Shown one piece after another: positions 56,665 through 64,000 of a stretch of 64,000 nt of DNA. Every line of letters begins with the position of its first letter. Positions within the stretch are counted from its first letter, which is position 1. The notes below the pieces were generated by a model. The model searched no databases, had not been told where the DNA came from, and saw only the letters and a list, made by a program, of their open reading frames with translations. The position numbers were made by a program, and so were the translations under genes. Source of the DNA: Rhizobiaceae bacterium (GTDB taxonomy: Bacteria; Pseudomonadota; Alphaproteobacteria; Rhizobiales; Rhizobiaceae); assembly GCA_905339215.1 (NCBI GenBank), contig CAJPFN010000035.1, positions 37,788-101,787 of the forward strand, in the 5' to 3' direction.

Positions 56665-57564
56665 TCAGCCGCGCTGACCGAAATCGTGTGCCAGCGCCAT
56701 CGCTTCGTCCAAAAGCGCCGAGACCAGCGGCGTGCGCGGCTCGCGCGGCGCCGCCACCAGCCCGACCACGTGGCTGGCGTCGGGTTCGACGATGGGAATG
56801 GCGCGGATCGGCTCGGCGAAGCCGAAGGTCTCGGCGAGGTTGAGCGGCATGATCGACGACCATTTCCCTGTGCGGATATGCGAGAAGAGCACGATCATCG
56901 AGTTGGATTCGAGCGTCGGGCGCACCTGCACGCCCGCCTCGGCCAGATGCTGGTCGATGATGCGCCGGTTCTGCATGTCGGGCGTCAGCAGGCAGAGCGA
57001 CAGGCGGCTGACCTCTGCCCATGTCACCGAGGTCCGGTCGGCGAGCGGGTTTCCCGCCGCCGTGATCAGCTGGTAGCGCTCGGCGTAGAGCGGAACCGAG
57101 ACGACGCGGCCCAGCGGCTCGTTGTCGAGATAGGTGATGCCGGCATCGATATCGAGATTGCCGAGCAGCGACAGCACCTCGATCGAGGTGCGCGACAGCA
57201 CCGAGAACGTGACGCCCGGATGCTTCTCGCGGAACGGCGTCGTCAGCCGCGCGACCATGGCCAGCGCCGTCGGGATCGCCGCGATGCGGATGCGTCCCGA
57301 CAGGCCGCGCCGGGCGGCGCGCATCTCCTCGCGCATGGCGCGCGTGTCGCCGACGATGCGCCGCGCCCAGCCGAGCACCTGCTCGCCTTCCGCCGTCAGG
57401 CCCTGGAAACGCGAGCCGCGATGCACGAGCATCACGCCGAGTTGATCCTCGAGCTGCTTGATGCCGGCCGACAGCGTCGGCTGGGTGATGCCGAGTTCCT
57501 CGGCGGCGCGGCCGAAATGCCGGGCCTTGGCCAGAGCGATGAAATATTCCAGCTTGTCGATCAT
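56665..57564 (-). CDS. LysR-family regulator, probable controller of the fds operon
   Basis: 299-residue LysR regulator. The winged helix is MIDKLEYFIALAKARHFGRA then EELGITQPTLSAGIKQLEDQ (about residues 22-41), and the effector domain starts near 90. I prefer ATG 57564 to an earlier in-frame GTG at 57576, since members start MIDKLEYF. It lies immediately upstream of fdsG on the same strand with the ATAG-N7-CTAT palindrome between them. Fds operons in other bacteria have a LysR gene at this place. The effector is probably formate or a metabolite of it (inference). Confidence 0.84.
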   Translation of the reverse strand: MIDKLEYFIALAKARHFGRAAEELGITQPTLSAGIKQLEDQLGVMLVHRGSRFQGLTAEGEQVLGWARRIVGDTRAMREEMRAARRGLSGRIRIAAIPTALAMVARLTTPFREKHPGVTFSVLSRTSIEVLSLLGNLDIDAGITYLDNEPLGRVVSVPLYAERYQLITAAGNPLADRTSVTWAEVSRLSLCLLTPDMQNRRIIDQHLAEAGVQVRPTLESNSMIVLFSHIRTGKWSSIMPLNLAETFGFAEPIRAIPIVEPDASHVVGLVAAPREPRTPLVSALLDEAMALAHDFGQRG

Positions 57565-57659
57565 GACGCCCGACACTACTGTCCGGCGCCGGGAGACGCC
57601 AGCGCGCTTTGGACGTGGATGCCGCGCAAGGCGCCAGGTCCTGCGCGGCGGGACGCCAA

Positions 57660-58067
57660 TCAGACCGGATCGGCGAATGGCGTGTCCGGGTTGCAGACGT
57701 AGAAGATCGCCATCGACGTCGGCTGTTCGGCATCGAGATTTCGTCCGGTCATGCGTACGCCTGCCGGCTCGACGAACGCCTCGCCGGCGCGGATCGTCAC
57801 CGGCGGCCGGTCGTCGAGCTCCAGGGTGAAGGCGCCAGTCAGAATGTACACGGTGACCGGAAAGCGATGAGAGTGGTAGGGCGTACGGTCGCCCGGTTCG
57901 AGCGTGGCGAACAGCACGCGAATTTCCTGCTCGGCGCTGGTCGGCATGCCGGCAACCGTTTCGCGAAACAGCGGCGTCAGCTTTGCCGCGCCGGTCTTGC
58001 GGGCGCTCGTGGTGACGCCGATGGCAAGTCCGGCGATCGCGGCCCGCGTATCTGCTGTGTTTTGCAT
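57660..58067 (-). CDS. small cupin-domain protein
   Basis: 135-residue single cupin. Motif 1 is GDRTPYHSHRFPVTVYILTG (about residues 60-80), with two His, and motif 2 includes AGEAFVEPAG. GGGAGAA lies before the ATG. No signal peptide, so cytosolic. Divergent from the LysR gene at 58173 with a 105-base gap, so it may be its target. The substrate is unknown; small cupins of this kind are often annotated as sugar or amine binders or dioxygenases. Confidence 0.78.
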   Translation of the reverse strand: MQNTADTRAAIAGLAIGVTTSARKTGAAKLTPLFRETVAGMPTSAEQEIRVLFATLEPGDRTPYHSHRFPVTVYILTGAFTLELDDRPPVTIRAGEAFVEPAGVRMTGRNLDAEQPTSMAIFYVCNPDTPFADPV

Positions 58068-58172
58068 CCTTGTTCTCCCTGCTGGCATTTTCGGCCGCAA
58101 TGTATCCGCGTCCCCCGGACGCCGGCAGCCGCGAGGTTGCGCAACGGACACGCAGAAGCGCATAACTCGCGC

Positions 58173-59066
58173 ATGTTCGAATGGAGCGACCTGCGCTACT
58201 TTCTCGCCGTGGCCCGGCACGGCAGCACGCTCGCCGCAGGTCGGGCGCTCGGCGTCAACCAGTCCACCGTTCAGCGGCGACTCGGTGCGCTCGAGCGTGC
58301 GCTCGGACGGGACCTCGTGCACCGCCACCCGACCGGTTATCGCCTCACCGAACTCGGCGAGGCGCTGTGGCCCTATGCGGCGCAGGTCGAGGCTTCCGTC
58401 GAGGCTTTCGACCGTCAGGCAAGAGCATCCGGCGACGGGCTCGTCGGGGTCATCCGGCTGACCTGCCCGGAACCGATCGTGGCGCGCATCACGGCGTCGC
58501 CCCTGCTCAAAATGTTCGGCGCGCGGTACCCTGGCCTGCGCGTCGAATTCGTGATGAGCGACCGCTATCTGGATGTCGCGCGTGGCGATGCCGACATCGC
58601 GCTGCGATCGGGCGAGCCACACGACGAGACCCTGATGGGCCGCAAGATCGCGGATTCCATATGGGCAGTCTACGCCAGCGCCAGCTATGTCCAGCGGCGC
58701 GGGCGTCCCGAAAGCATCGCCGATCTTGACCGGTTCGAGATCATCGGTTTCGAGGGCATCATGACGGGGCATCGTGCGGCAAAATGGCTGGCGGCCGTGG
58801 CGCCGAACGCGACGGTCGCCGCGCGCAACGACAGCGTGCTGGGCGTGATGCTGGCGGTAAAGTCCGGCGTGGGCGTCGCGCCTCTGCCGACAACGATCGC
58901 CGACGCGGAGGAAGGCCTCGTCCAGGTCCTGCCGCCCGTTCCCGAACTGTCGCGCGGCTGGTATCTGCTGACCCATCCCGACCTGCGCCGGACGCCACGC
59001 ATTGCCGCGTTCTTCGATTTCGTGGTGGAAAACCTCGACGTGATGCGGCCGATCCTGATGGGCTAG
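58173..59066 (+). CDS. LysR-family transcriptional regulator
   Basis: 297-residue LysR regulator: FEWSDLRYFLAVARHGSTLA then LGVNQSTVQRRLGALERALG (about residues 27-46), the helix-turn-helix. The effector domain runs from about 88, with RLTCPEPIVARIT and VMSDRYLDVARGDADIALR. It resembles the 'MFDWDDLRYFLAVARHGS' group that regulates adjacent cupin or transport genes. Divergent from the cupin gene, which is its likely target. ATG 58173 has no strong ribosome site. Confidence 0.82.
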   Translation: MFEWSDLRYFLAVARHGSTLAAGRALGVNQSTVQRRLGALERALGRDLVHRHPTGYRLTELGEALWPYAAQVEASVEAFDRQARASGDGLVGVIRLTCPEPIVARITASPLLKMFGARYPGLRVEFVMSDRYLDVARGDADIALRSGEPHDETLMGRKIADSIWAVYASASYVQRRGRPESIADLDRFEIIGFEGIMTGHRAAKWLAAVAPNATVAARNDSVLGVMLAVKSGVGVAPLPTTIADAEEGLVQVLPPVPELSRGWYLLTHPDLRRTPRIAAFFDFVVENLDVMRPILMG

Positions 59067-59177
59067 GGCGCATCGCGCTCTGGGCCAGCGATCTGTAGGC
59101 ATTTCCGCCGCGACGAGTTGGCGGCATGCCGTTTCCGCCCTATTCAGTGGGTGCGGAAACGGACACGGGGCACGGAA

Positions 59178-60248
59178 GTGGGCAGGCACATCGTCGTGGT
59201 CGGCGCCGGCATCGTCGGCGCCTCGATAGCCTGGCATCTCGTCAGCGCCGGGGCGCGAGTCACGATTGTTGCGGCAGGCGGGGCGGGCGGCGTCGCCACG
59301 CCCGCCACCTTCGCCTGGATCAACGCCAGCTGGGGCAATCCCGAGACCTATTTCCGTCTGCGCTCCCGCTCGATGCGCGAGTGGACGCGGCTCGCCGCCG
59401 AACTGCCGGCGGTCGGCCTGTCGTGGTGCGGTGGGCTCTGCTCGGACCTGCCGCCCGCCGATCTCGAGGCCTATGCCGCGCAGCATGCCGCCTGGGGCTA
59501 CGATATCCGTCTCGTCGATCGCGCCGAGGCGCTGCGCATCGAGCCGGCGCTTGCCGGACCGCCGGCGCTGGCCGCCTATGCCGCAGGCGAGGGCGTCGTC
59601 GAGCCGGGCACTGCCGTGGCTGCACTGGTGGGTGATGCGGTCGCCCGCGGCGCGACGCTGCTTGGCGGAACGACGGTCCGCCGTCTGGCGACGCTCGGCG
59701 GGCGGGTGACCGGCATCGAGACGGACGGCGGCACGATCGCCGCCGACGAGGTCGTGCTCGCCGCGGGCGTCGCTGTGCCCGCGCTGGCCGCCGGCGCCGG
59801 CGTCGATGTGGCGATCACCGCTGCGCCCGGCCTGCTCGTCCACTCGAAGCCGCACCCGCGCCTGTTGAACGGCCTCGTCCTTGCCGAGGCGGCGCATCTG
59901 CGCCAGGCCGCGGACGGCCGCATCGTGGCCGGCGCCGACTTCACCGGCACCGACCCCGGCGAAGACCCGGGGGCGACCGCGCGCGAGCTCTTCGCCCGGG
60001 CGAAGGCAATGCTGGCCGGCGCCGATCGTCTCGAATTCGACCATTTCACCATCGGCCTGCGTCCAACTCCTTTCGACGGCTTCCCGATCGTCGGCCGGCC
60101 CCAGGATTTGCAAGGCCTCTACCTCTCTGTCATGCATTCCGGCATGACCTTGGCACCCGCTGTCGGCGTTTTTGCATCGCAGGAGCTTTTGACCGGCCGA
60201 CGCGACCCGCTGATCGATCCCTACGGGCCAGACCGCGCAAGGCTTTGA
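59178..60248 (+). CDS. DadA/GlpD-like FAD-dependent oxidoreductase
   Basis: 356-residue flavoprotein of the DAO family. The FAD loop is VVVGAGIVGASIAWHLVSAG (about residues 6-25). The C-terminal part closes with TIGLRPTPFDGFPIVGRP and GLYLSVMHSGMTLAPAVG, typical of D-amino-acid dehydrogenase and glycine oxidase relatives. The start GTG at 59178 has CACGGAA before it; a longer frame from 59118 is possible. The substrate is an amine or amino acid, unresolved. It is a single gene with gaps on both sides. Confidence 0.78.
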   Translation: MGRHIVVVGAGIVGASIAWHLVSAGARVTIVAAGGAGGVATPATFAWINASWGNPETYFRLRSRSMREWTRLAAELPAVGLSWCGGLCSDLPPADLEAYAAQHAAWGYDIRLVDRAEALRIEPALAGPPALAAYAAGEGVVEPGTAVAALVGDAVARGATLLGGTTVRRLATLGGRVTGIETDGGTIAADEVVLAAGVAVPALAAGAGVDVAITAAPGLLVHSKPHPRLLNGLVLAEAAHLRQAADGRIVAGADFTGTDPGEDPGATARELFARAKAMLAGADRLEFDHFTIGLRPTPFDGFPIVGRPQDLQGLYLSVMHSGMTLAPAVGVFASQELLTGRRDPLIDPYGPDRARL

Positions 60249-60553
60249 GCGCTTTTCGCCCGCCTGCCGTAGCCGCCCCGGTCGAGCAGCCATGCATTCT
60301 GCGAATGCCTTCAATCCCGCGCACAGCGCTTTCGTGTGAGCGGGACGTGTCGCCGGGTTCCGTGCCGGATGAAGCGCGGGAGGGCGATCGCGCGGAGCAT
60401 GGCGGCGGGGCGCGTCGCCTCCCGGCGAATTTCCCTGAATCGCCAGTCGCTTGCCGGGAGTCGCCCGCGGGCGGCGCCATGTCGCTGCCGCTGGCGCTTG
60501 GTTCTTTGCGGCATATCTATTATCTCATTGCCCGAAAATCAGGGATAGCGAAC
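60249..60553. other. 305-base intergenic stretch, no gene seen
   Basis: Between the flavoprotein and mrp. Short frames on both strands are Arg/Ser-rich with no ribosome site and no family pattern. The last 55 bases before mrp (60498-60530) are AT-rich, with TATTAT at 60518-60523, and probably hold the mrp promoter, but I cannot place a convincing -35. Confidence 0.4.
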
Positions 60554-61726
60554 ATGGCAGTCACCAAGGAAGCCGTCGTCGAGAAGCTCAGGACGGTGAA
60601 TGGACCCGATTTTTCCGGCAACATTGTCGATCTCGGCCTGGTCTCCGACGTCTTCATCGCCGACTCCAAGGTGTTCTTCTCCATCACCGTTCCCGCCGCC
60701 CGCGCCCCGGAACTCGAGCCGTTGCGCGCCGCTGCCGAACGCGCGGTGAAGGCGATCCCCGGCGTCGCCGGGGCCATGGTCGCCCTCACCGCCGAGAAGA
60801 AGGGCGGCGGCATGGAAGCCCCGGTTCCGCCGCGCCCGGCGCCTGCTGCGCCCCGCCCCGCGGCGGCAGCCCCGCGCCCCGCGCCTCACGCACCCGCCTC
60901 GCACAGCCAGGGCAAGCGCGGCGTACCCGGCATCGCCGCAATCATCGCCGTCGCCTCGGGCAAGGGCGGCGTCGGCAAGTCGACCACCGCCGTCAATCTT
61001 GCGCTCGGCCTCGCCGCCAACGGGCTCAAGGTCGGCATCCTCGACGCCGACATCTACGGCCCCTCCATGCCGCGTCTGCTCGGCATCAAGGGCCGCCCCG
61101 AGACGGTCGACGGCAAGATCCTGAAGCCGATGGAGCGCTACGGCCTCAAGGTCATGTCGATGGGCTTCCTCGTCGACGAGGAGACGCCGATGATCTGGCG
61201 CGGCCCGATGGTCATGTCGGCGCTTACCCAGATGCTGCGCGAGGTCGCCTGGGGCGAACTCGACGTGCTCGTCGTCGACATGCCGCCCGGCACCGGCGAC
61301 GCCCAGCTGACCATGGCCCAGCAAGTGCCGCTCGCCGGCGCCGTGATCGTCTCCACTCCGCAGGACCTCGCCCTGATCGACGCGCGCAAGGGACTGAATA
61401 TGTTCAGGAAAGTCGACGTTCCGCTGCTCGGCATCGTCGAGAACATGAGCTATTTCCTCGCCCCCGACACGGGCAAGCGTTACGACATCTTCGGCCATGG
61501 CGGGGCGAAGAAGGAGGCCGAGCGGCTCGGCGTGCCCTTCCTCGGCGAGGTGCCGCTCACCATGAACATCCGCGAAACCTCCGATTCCGGCGCCCCCGTG
61601 GTCGTCTCCGAGCCCGCCGGACCGCAGGCGGAGATTTATCGCGGCATCGCCGGCAAGGTGTGGGAGCGCATGAAGGCCGAGGGCGCCGGCGCCGCGGCGT
61701 CGGGTCCCGCGATCGTCTTCGAGTAG
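60554..61726 (+). CDS. mrp: Mrp/ApbC/NBP35-type iron-sulfur carrier ATPase
   Basis: 390 residues. An N-terminal MIP18-like (DUF59) domain is at about 1-85 (VVEKLRTVNGPDFSGNIVDLGLV), then a linker at about 92-125 rich in Pro, Ala and Arg, then the P-loop ATPase with VASGKGGVGKSTTAVNLALG (about 137), LDADIYGPSMPRLLG and DVLVVDMPPGTGDAQLT. The Cys pair found in some Mrp proteins near the end is absent: the matching place reads ENMSYFLAPDTGKRYDIFGHGG. It loads or carries Fe-S clusters; a factor for enzymes such as formate dehydrogenase. ATG 60554 with AGGGAT upstream. Confidence 0.88.
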   Translation: MAVTKEAVVEKLRTVNGPDFSGNIVDLGLVSDVFIADSKVFFSITVPAARAPELEPLRAAAERAVKAIPGVAGAMVALTAEKKGGGMEAPVPPRPAPAAPRPAAAAPRPAPHAPASHSQGKRGVPGIAAIIAVASGKGGVGKSTTAVNLALGLAANGLKVGILDADIYGPSMPRLLGIKGRPETVDGKILKPMERYGLKVMSMGFLVDEETPMIWRGPMVMSALTQMLREVAWGELDVLVVDMPPGTGDAQLTMAQQVPLAGAVIVSTPQDLALIDARKGLNMFRKVDVPLLGIVENMSYFLAPDTGKRYDIFGHGGAKKEAERLGVPFLGEVPLTMNIRETSDSGAPVVVSEPAGPQAEIYRGIAGKVWERMKAEGAGAAASGPAIVFE

Positions 61727-61814
61727 GGGCCGGCCCCGCATCCATGAAATGCCGGCGCGTTGATCGCGCGCGGCCGCCATGCCACAACGGCGCCTCTGCG
61801 AGGGGAGGACGCCG

Positions 61815-62615
61815 ATGAGCGAATCCGTTGTGTTGCATGACAGGCGCGACGGCTATGCCGTGCTCACCCTCAACCGCCCGCATCGCCTCAATGCCTTCAC
61901 CGAAGAGCTGCATCTGACGCTCGCCGGCGCGCTCGACGCCTGCGCCGCCGACGACGATTGCGGCGCGGTGATCCTCACCGGCGCCGGCCGCGGCTTCTGT
62001 GCGGGCCAGGACCTGGCAGACCGTGACCCCACGCTGCTCGGCGCCAGTCCCGACCTCGGCCTGACGCTAGAGACCTATTACAATCCGCTCGTAATCAGGC
62101 TTCGCAATTTCGCCAAGCCGGTGATCTGCGCCGTCAACGGCGTCGCCGCAGGCGCCGGAGCCAACATCGCGCTCGCCTGCGACATCGTATTCGCCGCGCG
62201 CTCGGCGGTATTCATCCAGTCCTTCTCGCGCATCGGCCTGATCCCGGACGCCGGCGGCACGTGGTGGCTGACGCAGAGGCTGGGCGAAGCCCGCGCCAAG
62301 GCCCTGGCGCTCACCGGCGACCCGCTGCCGGCCGGGCAGGCCGCGGACTGGGGGCTGATCTGGAAGGCCGTCGATGACGACAGGTTGATGGAGGAGGCCG
62401 AAGCCCTCGCTGCCCGCCTCGCGGCCGGACCGTCACGCGCCTACGCGTTGACCAGGCAGGCAATCCACGCCGCATCACGCAACACGCTCGAGGAGCAGCT
62501 CGCGCTGGAGCGCACCTTGCAACGGGAGGCCGGACGATCGGATGACTACAAGGAAGGTGTCGCAGCCTTCCTTGAGAAACGGACGGCGAACTACCGGCGA
62601 AAGAAGCGGGAGTAG
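61815..62615 (+). CDS. enoyl-CoA hydratase/isomerase, PaaG-like
   Basis: 266-residue crotonase-fold enzyme. Oxyanion-hole features are LTGAGRGFCAGQDLADRD (about residues 55-72) and VICAVNGVAAGAGANIALAC (about 105-124), and the third is SRIGLIPDAGGTWWLTQRLG. A GQDL and PDAGGTWWL combination resembles 2-(1,2-epoxy-1,2-dihydrophenyl)acetyl-CoA isomerase (PaaG), but no other paa gene is in the window, so the specificity is open. GGGGAGGA lies before ATG 61815. A stand-alone gene. Confidence 0.82.
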   Translation: MSESVVLHDRRDGYAVLTLNRPHRLNAFTEELHLTLAGALDACAADDDCGAVILTGAGRGFCAGQDLADRDPTLLGASPDLGLTLETYYNPLVIRLRNFAKPVICAVNGVAAGAGANIALACDIVFAARSAVFIQSFSRIGLIPDAGGTWWLTQRLGEARAKALALTGDPLPAGQAADWGLIWKAVDDDRLMEEAEALAARLAAGPSRAYALTRQAIHAASRNTLEEQLALERTLQREAGRSDDYKEGVAAFLEKRTANYRRKKRE

Positions 62616-62727
62616 GGAATCGGGAGCTACGCCGCCGCCGGCAGCGGCGATGGATGGCAACTGTCGAAGTGTGCCTGGGTGCTGCGTCTTTGCTCGGCGC
62701 GTCCAGGTTAGGTCTTCGCCGCTTCCC

Positions 62728-63180
62728 TTATCCGCCGCTCACCGTCTCGTTGAAGGTCGAGAAGAACTGGCCGGCCAGCTTCTTCGACGTCGACGTGATC
62801 AGACGGCTGCCGAGCTGGGCGATCTTGCCACCGACGTCGGCCTTTGCGGCATAGGTGAGCACGGTGGCGTCTGGGCCGTCCTCGGCGAGCGTGACGTCGG
62901 CGCCGCCCTTGGCGAAGCCGGCGATACCGCCCTTGCCTTCGCCGGAGATCGTGTAGCCGTGGGGCGGCTTGAGATTCCCGAGCGTCACTGCGCCGGTGAA
63001 GGTCGCCTTGATCGGCCCGATCTTGAGGACGACGGTCGCGGCCATCTCGTTGTCCGAGGTCTTCTCCAGGTTCTGGCAGCCGGGGATGCAGGCTTTCAGA
63101 ACCGCAGGGTCGTTCAAAGCCTCCCAGACCTTGGCTATGGGGGCGGCGATACGCTCTTCGCCTTCGATGACGAGTGCCAT
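62728..63180 (-). CDS. CoxG-like SRPBCC protein (carbon monoxide dehydrogenase subunit G family)
   Basis: 150-residue SRPBCC/START-like protein: ALVIEGEERIAAPIAKVWEA and ACIPGCQNLEKTSDNEMAATV are the family opening, with TYAAKADVGGKIAQLGSRLI near the end. GGAGGAGGAA precedes ATG 63180; a longer frame from 63291 has no support. Members bind to the membrane or assist molybdenum hydroxylases of the CoxMSL type; none of those subunits is visible here, so the role is unassigned. Divergent from the xylonate-dehydratase-like gene. Confidence 0.8.
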   Translation of the reverse strand: MALVIEGEERIAAPIAKVWEALNDPAVLKACIPGCQNLEKTSDNEMAATVVLKIGPIKATFTGAVTLGNLKPPHGYTISGEGKGGIAGFAKGGADVTLAEDGPDATVLTYAAKADVGGKIAQLGSRLITSTSKKLAGQFFSTFNETVSGG

Positions 63181-63353
63181 GGCTTCCTCCTCCCTGGAAC
63201 TGTCAGCGGGAGTAGCCGAAGCGTCCGGGGCTGTCCATGGCACAAAGGTACAGGGTCCCGGCGTCGGGGAACCGGCAAGTTCGCACCTCAAAGCCGCTTG
63301 TCGGCCCGGCTTCGCTGCCCTAACGATGGCGCTCCGAACGACGGGAGGGGCGC

Positions 63354-64000
63354 ATGGCCGGTCACACGAAGAAGAAGTTCCGCTCGCAGGAATGGTTCGA
63401 CAATCCGGACGATCCCGGCATGACCGCGCTCTACATCGAACGCTATCTCAATTACGGCCTGACTCGCGCCGAGCTGCAGTCGGGCAAGCCGCTGATCGGC
63501 ATCGCCCAGACCGGCTCCGACCTGTCGCCCTGCAACCGCCACCACCTCGAACTCGCCAAGCGCGTCCGCGCCGGCATCGAGGCGGCGGGCGGCATCCCGT
63601 TCGAGTTCCCCTGCCATCCGATCCAGGAGACGGGAAAGCGTCCGACGGCGGCGCTCGACCGCAACCTCGCCTACCTCTCCCTCGTCGAAGTGCTCTACGG
63701 CTATCCGCTCGACGGCGTCGTGCTGACCATCGGCTGCGACAAGACCACGCCGGCACTGCTGATGGCCGCTGCAACCGTCAACATCCCGGCGATCGCGCTT
63801 TCGGTCGGGCCGATGCTGAACGGCTGGCACCGCGGCGAACGAACGGGCTCGGGGACGGTCGTGTGGAAGGCGCGTGAAAGGCTCGCCGCCGGCGAGATCG
63901 ACTACGAGCAGTTCATGGACCTCGTCACCTCGTCGGCGCCGTCGGTCGGCTACTGCAATACGATGGGTACCGCGACGACGATGAACAGCCTCGCCGAGGC
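63354..64000 (+). CDS. IlvD/Edd-family dehydratase, xylonate-dehydratase-like, partial (C-terminus beyond window)
   Basis: The first 215 codons of a dehydratase of the dihydroxy-acid/6-phosphogluconate family (full length about 590). [20 protein letters not shown], then [20 protein letters not shown] with a cluster Cys (about residue 59), and [20 protein letters not shown] with another (about 128), plus [17 protein letters not shown]. The pattern 'FRSxxWFDNP' and '[15 protein letters not shown]' is that of D-xylonate dehydratase (XylD-type) rather than of IlvD itself. GGGAGGGG lies just before ATG 63354. It probably belongs to a sugar-acid pathway to the right. Confidence 0.85.
   Translation, partial: MAGHTKKKFRSQEWFDNPDDPGMTALYIERYLNYGLTRAELQSGKPLIGIAQTGSDLSPCNRHHLELAKRVRAGIEAAGGIPFEFPCHPIQETGKRPTAALDRNLAYLSLVEVLYGYPLDGVVLTIGCDKTTPALLMAAATVNIPAIALSVGPMLNGWHRGERTGSGTVVWKARERLAAGEIDYEQFMDLVTSSAPSVGYCNTMGTATTMNSLAE

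Noticed and set aside
57660..60314. An 884-codon minus-strand frame ending in the cupin
   Set aside because: Only the last 135 codons match a family and carry a ribosome site at 58067; the upstream part is antisense to the LysR and flavoprotein genes.
60130..60480. A 116-codon minus-strand frame in the gap before mrp
   Set aside because: Arg/Ser-rich, overlaps the end of the flavoprotein, no ribosome site and no family pattern.

Overview
The window is GC-rich alphaproteobacterial DNA, most likely from a soil or plant-associated member of the Hyphomicrobiales (Rhizobiales; Phyllobacteriaceae-like). This rests on the smoEFGK-smoS-mtlK polyol operon, the fdsGBACD-type formate dehydrogenase, the density of ABC uptake operons each paired with its own catabolic genes, and the small GC-rich palindromic repeats. 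The exact taxon is inference. I saw no tRNA, rRNA, CRISPR array, phage or complete insertion sequence.

Layout. 1-1117 (-) is the C-terminally cut end of a Tad-like (TadG) protein. 1361-10203 (+) is a polyol operon: sorbitol/mannitol ABC transporter, sorbitol dehydrogenase, mannitol 2-dehydrogenase, a HAD phosphatase and a ribulokinase-like FGGY kinase. 10235-17025 holds a small membrane protein, a CHASE2 adenylate cyclase coupled to a giant FecR-TPR-beta-barrel protein, and, divergent from them, a protein resembling the Pycsar transmembrane effector family. 17165-23633 is a BMP-type nucleobase/nucleoside ABC transporter with a cytosine-deaminase-like amidohydrolase. 23713-27629 is a secreted CHAT-protease gene split by a one-base frameshift, followed by a CAP lipoprotein. 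28249-39143 (-) is a tightly coupled betaine-type operon: ProX, ProV, double-length ProW, two choline-kinase-like proteins and two dimethylglycine-dehydrogenase-like flavoproteins. DeoR and LysR regulators and a Uma2 nuclease lie to its right.

41925-49644 (+) is a polyamine uptake cluster followed by an aminobutyraldehyde-type aldehyde dehydrogenase, a secreted SnoaL-like protein and GABA transaminase. It ends in a clear bidirectional terminator. 49720-57564 (-) is an NAD-dependent molybdenum formate dehydrogenase operon with its LysR regulator. This operon carries a DUF4287 gene between fdsB and fdsA, and a 550-bp inverted-repeat element encoding a DUF559 nuclease domain that reads in frame into fdhD. 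The last part carries a cupin/LysR pair, a DadA-like flavoprotein, the Mrp Fe-S carrier, an enoyl-CoA hydratase, a CoxG-like protein and the start of a xylonate-dehydratase-like gene cut by the window edge.

The genes work mostly as scavenging modules: polyols to keto-sugars and pentulose phosphates, nucleobases by deamination, N-methylated amines by demethylation to one-carbon units, polyamines via GABA to succinate, and formate to CO2 plus NADH. Demethylation releases formaldehyde and formate, so the betaine operon and the formate dehydrogenase may be functionally linked. The best candidates for something undescribed are the cyclase/FecR-barrel/PycTM-like locus, the kinase-plus-demethylase betaine operon, and the DUF559 inverted-repeat element fused to fdhD.
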